A stretch of DNA of 38,806 bases from Nitrospira sp. (GCA_015903995.1 JABMDK010000017.1:335186-373991), one strand, 5' to 3'. Positions 25,716 through 34,266 are shown, counted from the first letter of the stretch. The notes: generated from the sequence alone by a model not told the origin. Program-made: numbers and translations.

Positions 25716-27818
25716 TCAGTGGGCTGTGGCGGCTTGTCCTTCCGCCTTCTGTCGTTCGATGACCTTTGCCGCCAACTCTCTCGGGACTTCGTCATACTGC
25801 GCGAAATCCATGACATAGCTGCCTCGTCCCCCGGTCATGGCGTTGAGGGACGTTGCATAGCGAAGCAGCTCAGCCAGCGGAACCAAGGCGGTGATCTGTT
25901 CGGCCTGGTCGTGCGCATTGACGGACAGGATTCGACCCCGTCGGGCGCTTAAGTCTCCCATGACCGCGCCGACCGCGTCGGTGGGTGTGTCGATTACAAC
26001 CGTCATGACAGGCTCCAGTAACACGGGATGCGCGGTCTCGACGGCTTTTTTGAATGCCATCGATCCTGCGATTTTGAACGACATCTCGGAGGAATCGACC
26101 ACATGATAGGATCCGTCATAGACGGCCACCTGCACATCGACGACGGGAAACCCGCTCAGCGGTCCTTCATGCATGGCTTCGAGGACGCCTTTTTCCACGG
26201 CGGGTATGAAGTTTCGAGGAATCACTCCTCCGACCACGCGATTTTCAAATCGGTACCCATTGCCGCGCGGAAGCGGCGCCACTTCAAGCCAGCAATCGCC
26301 GTATTGCCCATGACCGCCGGTTTGTTTCTTATACCTGCCCTGTGCCTGTGATTTCGTCTTGAGCGTTTCCCGGTACGGAATCTTCGGCGTGTGGAGGATG
26401 ACATCGGCTCCGAACTTTCGATGGAGTTTCTCGAGGGCCACATCAATGTGGAATTGCCCCATGCCGCTGAGCACCATCTCCTTGGTTTCCGCGTTGCGAG
26501 AGAAGGCCAGCGTGGGATCCTCCTCGATGAGTTTGTGAAGGCCAAGGCTGACCTTGTCGATGTCCGTCTTGGATTTGGCTTCAATCGCGAACGACAAGAT
26601 CGGCTTTGGCAGGTTCAGCATGGGGTAGTAAATGGGCGCACTTTCATGACACAGCGTGTCACCGGTCTGCGTGTCCTTGAGCTTCCCGATCGCCACGATT
26701 TCTCCCCCTCGTGCGGAGTCGACGGCGACATGACGCTTGCCCAAGACTCTGTAGAAATGGCCGAGCTTCTCCCTGACATGTTTGGCAGGATTCAGGACCG
26801 TGCTCTCGGCCTGGACTGTTCCCGACAGGACACGGCAATAGGACAACCGACCGACGAATGGGTCGATGATGGTCTTGAAGACATAGGCTGAAAACGGTTC
26901 CTGCAGACTCCCCTTCCGCTCATAGTCTTCGTGAGTCTCCGGATGGATGCCGTGCCAGGGATGAGTCACACCGCGCTCGGAGGGTGACGGCAATAAGGCG
27001 ACGATCGCATCCAGCAAGGACCAGACTCCGACATTCTGCAGGGCGGATCCGGCATAGACGGGAAGAAATTGATGTGTCTGGATGTCGCGTCGGAGTCCTT
27101 GCAACAGGTCTTCTTGGCTCAATGCTCCCTGGGTCAGGTAGCTCTCCAACAAGCTTTCCCCGCTCTCAGCAACTGCCTCCATGAGCTGCTTGCGCATTCC
27201 GCTGAGAATCTGCTCCAGCTCGTCTGACATCTGTGCGTGTTCGACTTTGGCGGAGCTCGGCCCGGATCGCACCAGCTTCTCATGTCGTACATCAAGGACA
27301 CCGTCCAAGTTCATGCCTTGATTCACCGGTACCGTCATCGGGATCGGAGTACAGCCGAGCTGTTTGCGGCAGGTCTCCAGCGCGTTTTCAAACGACGCGC
27401 CTTCCTTATCAAGTCCGTTGACGAACACCAGGCAGGGAAGGTCCAACTCTTTGATTCGTGTCCAGAGCCGTGCCAGCTCCGTCCGTACTCCCATGGTTCC
27501 GCTCAGAATGACGATAACCGCATCGGCGGCCTGTAGGGCGGCGAGCGGTTCGCCAAGAAGATCGAGCGCGCCGGGCGGGTCAATCAGGTTGATAGTGGTG
27601 TGATTCCACGTGAATTGCAGGAGGCTGGTACTGGTCGAATGGCGATGCCGAAGTTCTTCCGGCTCAAAATCAGAAACGGTAGTGCCCTGCGTCACGGAAC
27701 CGAGCATGGGGATCGCACCACCGACATACAGCATGGCCTCGCTGAGCGAGGTTTTTCCGGCACCGGCATTGGATAGGATGGCCACGTTTCTGATGGGTTC
27801 CAGACGGAGTGTGTCCAT
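25716..27818 (-). CDS. EF-G-like translational GTPase (EF-G2 type)
   Basis: About 700 residues with the full EF-G domain order. The G motifs are altered from true EF-G: P-loop SNAGAGKTS in place of AHIDAGKTT, switch II IDPPGALDLL in place of DTPGHVDF, and NGLDKEGA in place of NKMDRxGA. Domains II-V are recognisable (GTVQAESTVLNPAKHVREKL, SGMGQFHIDVALEKLHRKF, LSARRGRILSV). This group, such as T. thermophilus EF-G2, binds GTP and ribosomes but has no settled role. The start at 27818 is preferred because AAGGAGAG lies 7-8 bases upstream; the longer frame begins at 27839. radC lies 82 bases upstream on the same strand. Confidence 0.85.
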   Translation of the reverse strand: MDTLRLEPIRNVAILSNAGAGKTSLSEAMLYVGGAIPMLGSVTQGTTVSDFEPEELRHRHSTSTSLLQFTWNHTTINLIDPPGALDLLGEPLAALQAADAVIVILSGTMGVRTELARLWTRIKELDLPCLVFVNGLDKEGASFENALETCRKQLGCTPIPMTVPVNQGMNLDGVLDVRHEKLVRSGPSSAKVEHAQMSDELEQILSGMRKQLMEAVAESGESLLESYLTQGALSQEDLLQGLRRDIQTHQFLPVYAGSALQNVGVWSLLDAIVALLPSPSERGVTHPWHGIHPETHEDYERKGSLQEPFSAYVFKTIIDPFVGRLSYCRVLSGTVQAESTVLNPAKHVREKLGHFYRVLGKRHVAVDSARGGEIVAIGKLKDTQTGDTLCHESAPIYYPMLNLPKPILSFAIEAKSKTDIDKVSLGLHKLIEEDPTLAFSRNAETKEMVLSGMGQFHIDVALEKLHRKFGADVILHTPKIPYRETLKTKSQAQGRYKKQTGGHGQYGDCWLEVAPLPRGNGYRFENRVVGGVIPRNFIPAVEKGVLEAMHEGPLSGFPVVDVQVAVYDGSYHVVDSSEMSFKIAGSMAFKKAVETAHPVLLEPVMTVVIDTPTDAVGAVMGDLSARRGRILSVNAHDQAEQITALVPLAELLRYATSLNAMTGGRGSYVMDFAQYDEVPRELAAKVIERQKAEGQAATAH

Positions 27819-27900
27819 AGTTTGCTCTCCTTGTTGCATAGGTGGTTAGGCCATTCGCGTCCTCACGTTCTTTGGGCTGGTGTTTCGGTCGGCTCTCATC

Positions 27901-28626
27901 TCACAGACCTTCATCCTCATTCTGCTGTCCGGTCATCCAGCCCTCGTCGGCAAAACTCACATACCGACCGTCTCCGATGATCACGTGATCCAAGACACGG
28001 ATTCCCAGCAGTGCGCCGGCTGTGGCGAGTCGATCGGTTAATCGCCGGTCCTCCGGGCTTGGTGTGGGATCTCCGCTGGGATGGTTGTGCAGAAAAATGA
28101 CGGCGGCGGCCGCTTCACGTACGGCCAGCGCAAAGACTTCACGTGGATGGACGATGCTGAGCGTCAAGCTTCCCTCTGAGACCGTGGCCTCTTTGATCAC
28201 GATATTTTTTGCGTCGAGCAGCACGACCTTGAAGAGCTCGTGCTTCATATCACGGAGCGCAGGATGAAAATGTTTGAACAGATCCGAGCTTGAAGAAATA
28301 CGTGTGCCGGTGGACAGTGGAACGGCCAACGACCGTCTCCCTAAAGCCAACGCGGCTTTGAGTTGGGCGGCTTTGGCGGGACCGACGCCGGGGATGGTGC
28401 AGAGTTCTTCAATACCGCAGGCCGCCAATTCTCCCAGTCCACCGACTCGGTTGAGGAGCTCGATGGCCACTTGTACGGCTGATGAATCGCGGCGGCCGGT
28501 TCTCAGGAGGATGGCGAGAAGATGAGCGTCGGATAAGGCCTCTGGCCCCTTGGCAAGAAGACGCTCACGGGGGCGCTCGGCCTTTGGCCAGTACGCAATG
28601 CTCTTTCTCGGTCCCTTGCTTGCCAT
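27901..28626 (-). CDS. radC: RadC-family JAMM domain protein
   Basis: A 241-residue protein. The N-terminal helix-hairpin-helix region has LLAILLRTGRRDSSAVQVA and IPGVGPAKAAQLKAALALGRR. The C-terminal MPN/JAB domain has the metal motif HNHPSGDPTPSPED (His180, His182, Asp193) preceded by VFALAVREAAAAVIFLHN. The family was once linked to DNA repair, but its activity is not established. The start has GAGG at a good distance. It lies upstream of the EF-G-like gene in the same direction. Confidence 0.93.
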   Translation of the reverse strand: MASKGPRKSIAYWPKAERPRERLLAKGPEALSDAHLLAILLRTGRRDSSAVQVAIELLNRVGGLGELAACGIEELCTIPGVGPAKAAQLKAALALGRRSLAVPLSTGTRISSSSDLFKHFHPALRDMKHELFKVVLLDAKNIVIKEATVSEGSLTLSIVHPREVFALAVREAAAAVIFLHNHPSGDPTPSPEDRRLTDRLATAGALLGIRVLDHVIIGDGRYVSFADEGWMTGQQNEDEGL

Positions 28627-28750
28627 GAAGACCCTCAGGTGACAAAAAACTGACGGGCCGAACTCTTTTGTACCGCCAAATAAGTGGAAATTACCCGCCT
28701 TCGGGAAATACGTACCTCATAAGTCATTGAAATGATGACATATGACAAAT

Positions 28751-28766
28751 TGGTGCAGCTTTTGCT
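28751..28766 (+). promoter_or_regulatory. Sigma54 (-24/-12) promoter candidate
   Basis: TGGTGCAGCTTTTGCT has GG-N10-GC spacing, TGG at -24 and TTGCT at -12. It lies 46 bases before the ATG of the small zinc-ribbon gene, which fits a start of transcription near 28778. Confidence 0.5.
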
Positions 28767-28811
28767 TAAGTTTGCCACCAGCTGTGAACGTCGCCACCTT
28801 GGGAGGGGTCA

Positions 28812-28985
28812 ATGGAATGTCCGAAGTGCAAAGGGATGATGATGTTGGAGCGGTTCTCTGATTTCTTTCTTGTATTCTATGCATGGAAATGCATCAACTG
28901 TGGCGCCATTATCGACCGTACGATCTCGAACAATCGTCGAAAGAGTTTGGCTGCCAAGGATTCTCAGACCGTCGCGACTCGGTAG
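28812..28985 (+). CDS. 57-residue zinc-ribbon protein
   Basis: Begins MECPKCKGMMMLERFSDFF and continues VFYAWKCINCGAIIDRTISN, ending in a basic tail NRRKSLAAKDSQTVATR. Two CxxC pairs (Cys3/Cys6 and Cys27/Cys30) form a small zinc ribbon around an aromatic segment FLVFYAW. The ATG follows a strong site (GGGAGGGG) and a sigma54-like promoter. No partner gene is adjacent: radC diverges, and rsmD starts about 250 bases later. The function is unknown. Similar mini zinc ribbons act as nucleic-acid or protein adaptors. A weak hairpin (AGGACGA/TCGTCCT, 29041-29059) follows and may end the transcript. Confidence 0.7.
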   Translation: MECPKCKGMMMLERFSDFFLVFYAWKCINCGAIIDRTISNNRRKSLAAKDSQTVATR

Positions 28986-29183
28986 ACGTTAGCACTTCAT
29001 ACTCGGGTCTCTGGTCCGTCTGATGGCCTGCTTGAACTGCAGGACGAATATCTCGTCCTTGTCGTACCAAACAGAGCGACGATCGCATTATAATCTTCTC
29101 CAAGAAGACGGTCAAAAGAGTATTCGATGATCCTTCCAGGCTCAGGTGCGGATTAGTTGGCCTCCCCTTCCACTCAGCATTTC

Positions 29184-29213
29184 TTGACCCCTGCAAAAAC
29201 GCTATGTTAGATT
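29184..29213 (+). promoter_or_regulatory. Candidate promoter for rsmD-coaD
   Basis: TTGACC (29184-29189), 18 bases, TAGATT (29208-29213), 25 bases before the rsmD start codon. Confidence 0.4.
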
Positions 29214-29238
29214 CTCATGCTGGACGATGTTGTCTGGT

Positions 29239-29759
29239 ATGCGTGTGATCGCTGGTACTCACCGAGGTCGTCGACTCTACGGGCCGCGAACACTTGCTCT
29301 TCGCCCAACCTCTGACCGGGTTCGAGGGACCTCTACGCCGGGACTGGAGCCGTGGGGATCGAAGCCGTCAGTCGTGGCGTTGAACACGTGACCTCCGTCG
29401 AGTCGAACCGGGACGCGTTGAAACTGCTGCAGCAAAACATGGAGCTCTGTCACATCGGTGAGGAAATAACCGTGCGGGGTCGGACCGTTCAACAGTTTCT
29501 CAACCATCCCGATCAGTGGAACGGTCCCTATGATATCGTCTTTGCCGATCCACCCTATGCGGAGACGTCCGAACTGCCGTCATTGCTGGCAGAGGCTCAG
29601 ACGCATGATCTGTTTGCCCAGGACTCCTGGCTGGTCATCGAACATGCTGCGAAAACCGACTTGCCGATGTCGTTGGGCTGCACTCAGTTTTTACGTCGGT
29701 ATCGCTACGGTGATACCGCCTTATCCCTCTATTTCCGTTCTCCTGCTGTACCGGCATGA
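29239..29759 (+). pseudogene. rsmD: 16S rRNA (guanine-N2)-methyltransferase RsmD, internally deleted and out of frame
   Basis: The intact enzyme methylates G966 of 16S rRNA with SAM. From ATG 29239 the frame reads MRVIAGTHRGRRLYGP and reaches PTSDRVR, as expected. It then jumps at 29325-29328 to DLYAGTGAVGIEAVSRG (the SAM motif) in another frame. In the family about 16-20 residues (ESLFN... up to the SAM motif) stand between these blocks. So about 50-60 bases are missing and the frame is shifted. The downstream part is otherwise complete, with catalytic DIVFADPPYAETSE, and could be expressed only from an internal ATG at 29352. The stop overlaps coaD (ATGA). Either a true lesion or an assembly error. 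Confidence 0.75.
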
Positions 29760-30244
29760 AAATCGGCATCTATCCAGGCACCTTTGATCCCATTACGCAT
29801 GGCCACGCCGACATCATTACCCGAAGCCTCCGTGTCTTCGACAAGGTGGTCGTGGCCGTCGCGCCGAACCCATCGAAACATCCGCTTTTCAATTTGGCTG
29901 AACGCCTTGATATGGTACAGCTGGTGATGAAAGATGTCGGACAGGTTGAGGTCACACCGTTCGACGGGTTGCTCGTCGACTATGTCGAGCGGTCAGGCGC
30001 CCACGCGATCATCCGCGGCTTACGCGCCATTTCAGACTTTGAGCATGAGTTTCAAATGGCGCTCGTCAACCGAAAACTTGCGAAGACCGTGGAGACGGTG
30101 TTCTTGATGCCGAGTGAAGAATACTCATACTTGTCTTCGACGATCATCAAAGACGTGGCACAGCACGGGGGGAACTTGAGCGATTTTGTTCATCCTGAAG
30201 TCGCCCGACGCCTACAAGCTCGTATCCGGAGTCTCAAAACATGA
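29756..30244 (+). CDS. coaD: Phosphopantetheine adenylyltransferase
   Basis: A 162-residue enzyme that transfers AMP to 4'-phosphopantetheine, the penultimate step of coenzyme A synthesis. Family motifs are GIYPGTFDPITHGHADII at the N-terminus (nucleotide-binding TxxH signature), LLVDYVERSGAHAIIRGLRA, and EYSYLSSTIIKDVAQHGG at the end, which carries the ISSTxxR-like motif in slightly changed form. Length is normal. Its ATG overlaps the rsmD stop and its stop overlaps the aminotransferase start, both by 4 bases, so the three were one operon. The rsmD-coaD pair is common in bacteria. Confidence 0.95.
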   Translation: MKIGIYPGTFDPITHGHADIITRSLRVFDKVVVAVAPNPSKHPLFNLAERLDMVQLVMKDVGQVEVTPFDGLLVDYVERSGAHAIIRGLRAISDFEHEFQMALVNRKLAKTVETVFLMPSEEYSYLSSTIIKDVAQHGGNLSDFVHPEVARRLQARIRSLKT

Positions 30245-31438
30245 AATTGGCAGCACGTGTCGGCCGTATTGCGCCCTCTCCGACGTTGGCCATGGCTGCA
30301 ACGGCCAAGGCTATGGCGGCACAAGGACTCGATGTCATCGACTTTTCAGCCGGAGAACCGGATTTCGACACGCCGGAGCCGGTGAAGGCCGCGGCAGAAG
30401 CGGCCATACGCGAGGGATTTACCAAATACACGCCTTCATTCATCCGGGATCGATGAGTTGCGGAGCGCGATTGCCGACAAGTTCCAAGCCGAACTTGGGC
30501 TTCGGTATGAGAAGTCTCAAATCCTTGTCTCTTGCGGGGCAAAGCACTCGCTCTACAATTTGGCGGAGGCCTTGCTCGAAACGGGTGACGAGATCATCAT
30601 TCCGATCCCCTACTGGGTTTCTTATGCGGATCAGGCGCTTCTCAACGATGCGACGCCGGTTCTGTTACCGACCAAAGAGGAGGATGGGTACGCAATTCAT
30701 ACTCCAGAGTTGGAACGACTCATTACGCCGAGAACCAAGGCCATCATCGTGAACAGTCCGTGCAACCCGACCGGTGCAACCTATGATCGGGCGACGCTGG
30801 AACAGATTGCCTCAGCAGCGGTCCGGCACGACCTTCTGGTCATATCGGATGAGATTTATGAAAAGGTGCTCTACGATGGGGCGACGCACATCAGCATTGC
30901 CTCGTTGGGATCGGAGATCGCAGCACGCACGGTCATCATCAATGGCGTATCAAAGTCTTACGCCATGACAGGGTGGCGAATCGGATACGCGGCCGGTCCC
31001 AAGGATCTGCTGACCGCGATGGCCAATATCCAGAGTCAGAGTACCTCGAATCCCTGTTCCATCTCGCAGAAGGCGGCCGTCGCTGCGTTGCGTCTTGGGG
31101 AGCCCTTTACGCGCACAATGGTGGAAGAATTTTCCCGTCGCCGAACTGCTATCGTGGAAGGGTTGAACAAGATTCCCGGTGTGTCATGCCGAATGCCGAG
31201 TGGGGCCTTCTATGCGTTTCCTAATGTGAAAGGCTTGTTGGGGAGACGTGGACCTTCGGGAGTGCTGAAGACCCCGAATGACCTGGCGCAATATCTCCTG
31301 CATGAAGCCCAAATCGCGGTCGTTCCTGGTGAACCCTTTGGAAGCCAGGAGCATCTCCGGCTCTCCTATGCCACCAGCATGACGAATATCACCCGAGGAC
31401 TTGAGCGAATGGGGCAGGCGTTCGAGAGGTTAGCGTAA
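30241..31438 (+). pseudogene. aspC: Aspartate aminotransferase, copy A, broken by a 4-bp duplication
   Basis: A class I PLP aminotransferase. The first 65 or so residues (MKLAARVGRIAPSPTLAMAA to FTKYTPS) are followed by TTCATTCA at 30435-30442. Removing one TTCA restores KYTPSSGIDELRSAIADKFQ and a 397-residue protein of normal length. As written, translation ends after 71 residues. The downstream part is complete, with NSPCNPTGATYDRATLE, ISDEIYEKVLYDG, the PLP lysine in NGVSKSYAMTGWRIG, and the substrate-carboxylate Arg near HLRLSYATSM. Substrate preference within the family (Asp, or broader) is uncertain. A second copy lacking its 5' end is at 33310. Confidence 0.85.
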
Positions 31439-31478
31439 GGGAGTTGAGGTCGATGCAACGATAAGAGGGAGGAAAGCG

Positions 31479-31856
31479 GTGCCGATTTACGAATATCAGT
31501 GCGACGGCTGTTCGTATCGTTTTGAAGTAAAGCAGAGCATCAAGGATGATCCGCTCTCGACATGTGAACGGTGTGGGAAAGCGATCAGACGGCTGATTTC
31601 ATCGCCTGGAATCATGTTTAAGGGGAGCGGCTGGTACGTCACCGACTACTCCGATAAACTCAAACCTCCATCCAGCACGGGCGGTGAAACCGGTGGGACG
31701 AGTACCGGAGAAAAAAATGCTGGAGAAAAGAAGGAGCCGGCCGCGGCTGCTCCATCAAGCACTGCCCCTTCTTCTTCTACAGCGCCGTCGACTGCGGCGT
31801 CGGGCAGCTCGTCAGCGTCTACACCGAGTACGACGACGCCCTCCTCTTCACAGTAG
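31479..31856 (+). CDS. FmdB-type zinc-ribbon protein, copy A
   Basis: A 125-residue protein with a GTG start behind GAGGGAGG. The N-terminal 45 residues are the FmdB/CxxC_CxxC_SSSS zinc ribbon: MPIYEYQCDGCSYRFEVKQS, then CERCGKAIRRLISSPG. The segment IMFKGSGWYVTDYSDK is the usual FmdB continuation. The tail is low complexity (Ser, Thr, Ala, Pro, with GEK units). The family is named after a putative regulator in Methylophilus, but no activity is proven. It lies 40 bases after the aminotransferase and converges with the lipoprotein gene. A copy, 129 residues long, is at 34307. Confidence 0.85.
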   Translation: MPIYEYQCDGCSYRFEVKQSIKDDPLSTCERCGKAIRRLISSPGIMFKGSGWYVTDYSDKLKPPSSTGGETGGTSTGEKNAGEKKEPAAAAPSSTAPSSSTAPSTAASGSSSASTPSTTTPSSSQ

Positions 31857-31869
31857 GCACCTGGGCCGA

Positions 31870-32307
31870 TTATCGGATACCGACTGCTTTGGAACCCTGG
31901 TTTTTGCCTGCCGGCGTCTTAGGGGCGCTTTTGGAGGCTGGTCTGGTGGCGGCCCTTCCGGTTGGTTTCGCCGGTGTTTTATGAGGCAGTGCCTTCTGAC
32001 CCATCGCCTTCAATGCTCTCGCGCGGGTCGCATCCAGCTGGTTTTGGAGGCTGGTGATCATGCCGGTTTTTTCCCGGTTGATGCGGCTTAGTTCATCAAG
32101 CTGCCCCTGCAGCTCTTGTTTGGTCTGGGATAAGTCGGTGACCTGGGCCTGAAGCTGAGTCTTCTCTATGGCCAGGGTTTGGGCCTCCGACCGCAATTGT
32201 TCGATCTCAGCCTGTAAGGCTGGCGGCCAATAATCACATCCCACAAGGCCAAGTGCGAAGCCGAAACCAACGACCGTACTGAGTACCCGCATCGGATGGC
32301 GTGTCAT
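31870..32307 (-). CDS. Coiled-coil lipoprotein, copy A
   Basis: About 145 residues. The signal (VVGFGFALGLVGC-DYW) has a clear lipobox LVGC. The mature part is a long coiled coil (LQAEIEQLRSEAQTLAIEKT, then VTDLSQTKQELQGQLDEL), and a basic Lys/Ala/Pro tail follows. This recalls Lpp- or YbgF-like spacer proteins of the envelope, but no family can be named. GGGG lies 7 bases before the ATG at 32307; an ATG at 32313 is too close to it. Two earlier residues of the frame are probably not translated. The paralogue is at 34710-35117. Confidence 0.7.
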   Translation of the reverse strand: MTRHPMRVLSTVVGFGFALGLVGCDYWPPALQAEIEQLRSEAQTLAIEKTQLQAQVTDLSQTKQELQGQLDELSRINREKTGMITSLQNQLDATRARALKAMGQKALPHKTPAKPTGRAATRPASKSAPKTPAGKNQGSKAVGIR

Positions 32308-32790
32308 GGCCATTCCCCTTTCATCAGACATGATCCGTCTTTACCAGGTGCTAGTGTAGACATGCTCTGTCCTTCTTATGTTGTGCACTGACTATCGTGG
32401 GAAGATATCTTAACAGATCGCACCAATCGGCTCAGAAGAAGATTGGCCCAGGGTGTTCGGATCTACATCGACTTCGGGAGGTAGATCCAGGTAGCTCTAG
32501 CAGGTTCCGGAAAAACTCATTGTGACCTCTGTAGCCGTCGCAGAGATCGAGGTTGGGGACGACGCTGAACAGCCACGCAGGATGCGCAAAAAAACCGTCC
32601 AGCAAGGCCGCAGCGAGCGAAGAGGCGACGCGTACTCTGGGCCGTACGTTGAAGCCTCTGAGCGAGGCGAGAACGCCGCTGGCGGTCTTTTTCCGCATCC
32701 TGCTAGGTCGGCAGCGTCGATGAGTGCTCGTGGTGAGATCGACGTGATTGCTGGCTGGATGGGTCGTTCGAGGAGAGTGGCTGTCCCGGG
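32308..32790. other. Intergenic stretch containing a palindromic repeat
   Basis: About 480 bases between the copy A lipoprotein and the purD fragment. The first 200 bases match 35118-35320 of copy B. The piece about 32502-32720 has no partner there and contains the REP-like element. The last 70 bases again match copy B. A TGTTAAGAT extended -10 box on the minus strand (TGTTACAAT in copy B) may drive the lipoprotein. Open frames here are products of the palindrome. Confidence 0.6.
32577..32703 (+). repeat. Palindromic interspersed repeat (REP/MITE-like), copy 2
   Basis: Ends are exact inverted repeats, GCAGGATGCG (32577-32586) and CGCATCCTGC (32694-32703). Next to them lie AAAAAA-CCGTCCAGC and GCTGGCGGTCTTTTT, so the outer 25 bases pair almost fully. 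The core CCAGCAAGGCCGCAGCGAGC is shared with the element at 12011-12130. It is absent from the other copy of the duplicated block. Confidence 0.8.
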
Positions 32791-33310
32791 TTATGTCGTA
32801 AGGGCCCGCTGTGCGATGTCCGTCCGGAAGTGACAACCCTCAAAAGAGATCGTTCTCACGACTCGATAGGCCTCGCCTTGTGCCTCAAGTAACGTTTGGC
32901 CTCGACCGAGCACACCGAGGACGCGGCCTCCTGCGGTCACGATCTCATTCCCTTTCTGTGTGGTCCCCGCATGAAATACCACCGAGGAGTCCGACGAAAT
33001 GGTTGCCGGGGGGAGTCCAGAGAGTACCATCCCCTGCTGATAGGCACCGGGGTAGCCTCCAGATGCCATCACCACGCAGACCGTCGCGTCCGGATGCCAC
33101 TCAACGGGAAGTTGGTCAAGCCGATGTTCAATCACAGCTTCAAGGACATCAATTAAGTCATTCTTAAGCAAGGGCAACACAACTTGAGTTTCTGGATCGC
33201 CCATACGAGCGTTGAATTCGAGTACGTATGGTGTCCCATTCACCACCATCAGTCCTGCATACAACACACCTTGGAATGGCGAGCCGAGCCGTGCCATGGC
33301 GTCCACCATT
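32791..33310 (-). pseudogene. purD: purD, C-terminal fragment (copy A)
   Basis: Matches residues 253-424 of the complete PurD at 35390 (MVDAMARLGSPFQGVLYAGL through EGCHFRTDIA). It includes the ATP-grasp block VLEFNARMGDPETQVVLPLL and the C-terminal domain, but lacks the N-domain and most of the ATP-grasp fold. Upstream the sequence switches at 33310 into antisense aspC, so the open frame to 33375 has a meaningless N-terminus. It cannot be a functional GAR synthetase. Differences from the complete copy are mostly conservative or silent, showing it was functional until recently or comes from another strain. Confidence 0.85.
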
Positions 33311-34266
33311 TCCAAGCCGAACTTGGGCTTCGGTATGAGAAGTCTCAAATCCTTGTCTCTTGCGGAGCAAAGCACTCGCTCTACAATTTGGCAGAGGCCT
33401 TGCTCGAAGCGGGGGACGAGATCATCATTCCGATCCCCTACTGGGTTTCGTATGCGGATCAGGCGCTGCTCAACGATGCGACGCCGGTTCTGTTACCGAC
33501 TAAGGAGGAGGACGGGTACGCCGTCCATGCGTCAGAGTTGGAACGACTGATTACGCCGAGAACCAAAGCCATCATCGTGAACAGCCCGTGTAACCCAACC
33601 GGGGCCACGTATGATCGGGCGACGCTGGAACAGATTGCCGCCGCCGCGGTCCGGCACGACCTCCTGGTCATTTCGGATGAGATTTATGAAAAGGTGCTCT
33701 ATGATGGGGCGACGCACATCAGCATTGCTTCGTTGGGCTCGGAGATCGCGGCACGCACGGTCATCATCAACGGCGTGTCAAAGTCTTACGCGATGACCGG
33801 GTGGCGCATCGGGTACGCAGCCGGTCCCAAGGATCTGCTGACCGCGATGGCCAATATTCAGAGCCAGAGTACGTCGAATCCTTGTTCGATCTCGCAGAAG
33901 GCCGCTGTGGCGGCGTTGCGTCTTGGGGAGCCCTTCACTCGCGCCATGGTGGACGAGTTTTCCAGACGCCGGATCGCCATTGTGGACGGGTTGAACCAGA
34001 TTCCCGGTGTGTCATGCCGAATGCCGAGCGGGGCGTTCTATGCATTCCCGAACGTGAAAGGTTTGTTGGGGAAACGTGGACCTTCTGGCGTGCTGAAGAC
34101 CCCGAATGACGTGGCGCAATATCTCTTGCATGAGGCGCGAATTGCGGTCGTGCCAGGTGAACCGTTTGGAAGCCCAGAGCATCTTCGGCTTTCCTATGCC
34201 ACCAGTATGACCAATATCACCAGAGGGCTTGAGCGTATAGGGCATGCGTTCGCGAAGTTAGCGTAA
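33310..34266 (+). pseudogene. aspC: Aspartate aminotransferase, copy B, 5'-truncated
   Basis: Begins at residue 80 of the family (FQAELGLRYEKSQILVSCGA) and continues intact to the normal end, with the PLP lysine in NGVSKSYAMTGWRIG. The N-terminal arm and first part of the small domain are missing. The open frame starts at 33184 within antisense purD and would add about 42 unrelated residues; no ribosome site is seen. Its protein differs from copy A at about 20 of 318 positions, while DNA differs at roughly 9%. Confidence 0.85.

Larger units (their letters stand above)
30482..33309 (+). repeat. Tandem duplicated block, copy A (aminotransferase-fmdB-lipoprotein-purD)
   Basis: This segment, 2828 bases, matches 33310-35908 in the same orientation and order. 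It begins inside aspC and ends inside purD. The two are about 90% identical by eye, with differences mostly at third codon positions. Copy A is longer mainly because of an extra piece of about 200 bases holding a palindromic repeat at 32577-32703. Confidence 0.85.

Noticed and set aside
32432..32836. Open frames on both strands across the palindromic repeat (about 100-134 codons each)
   Set aside because: They exist because the repeat is palindromic and lacks stops; no ribosome sites, and the same peptides would arise from any copy of the repeat.
33184..33309. N-terminal extension of the copy B aminotransferase frame
   Set aside because: It is antisense purD sequence joined at the block junction; not a real protein N-terminus.
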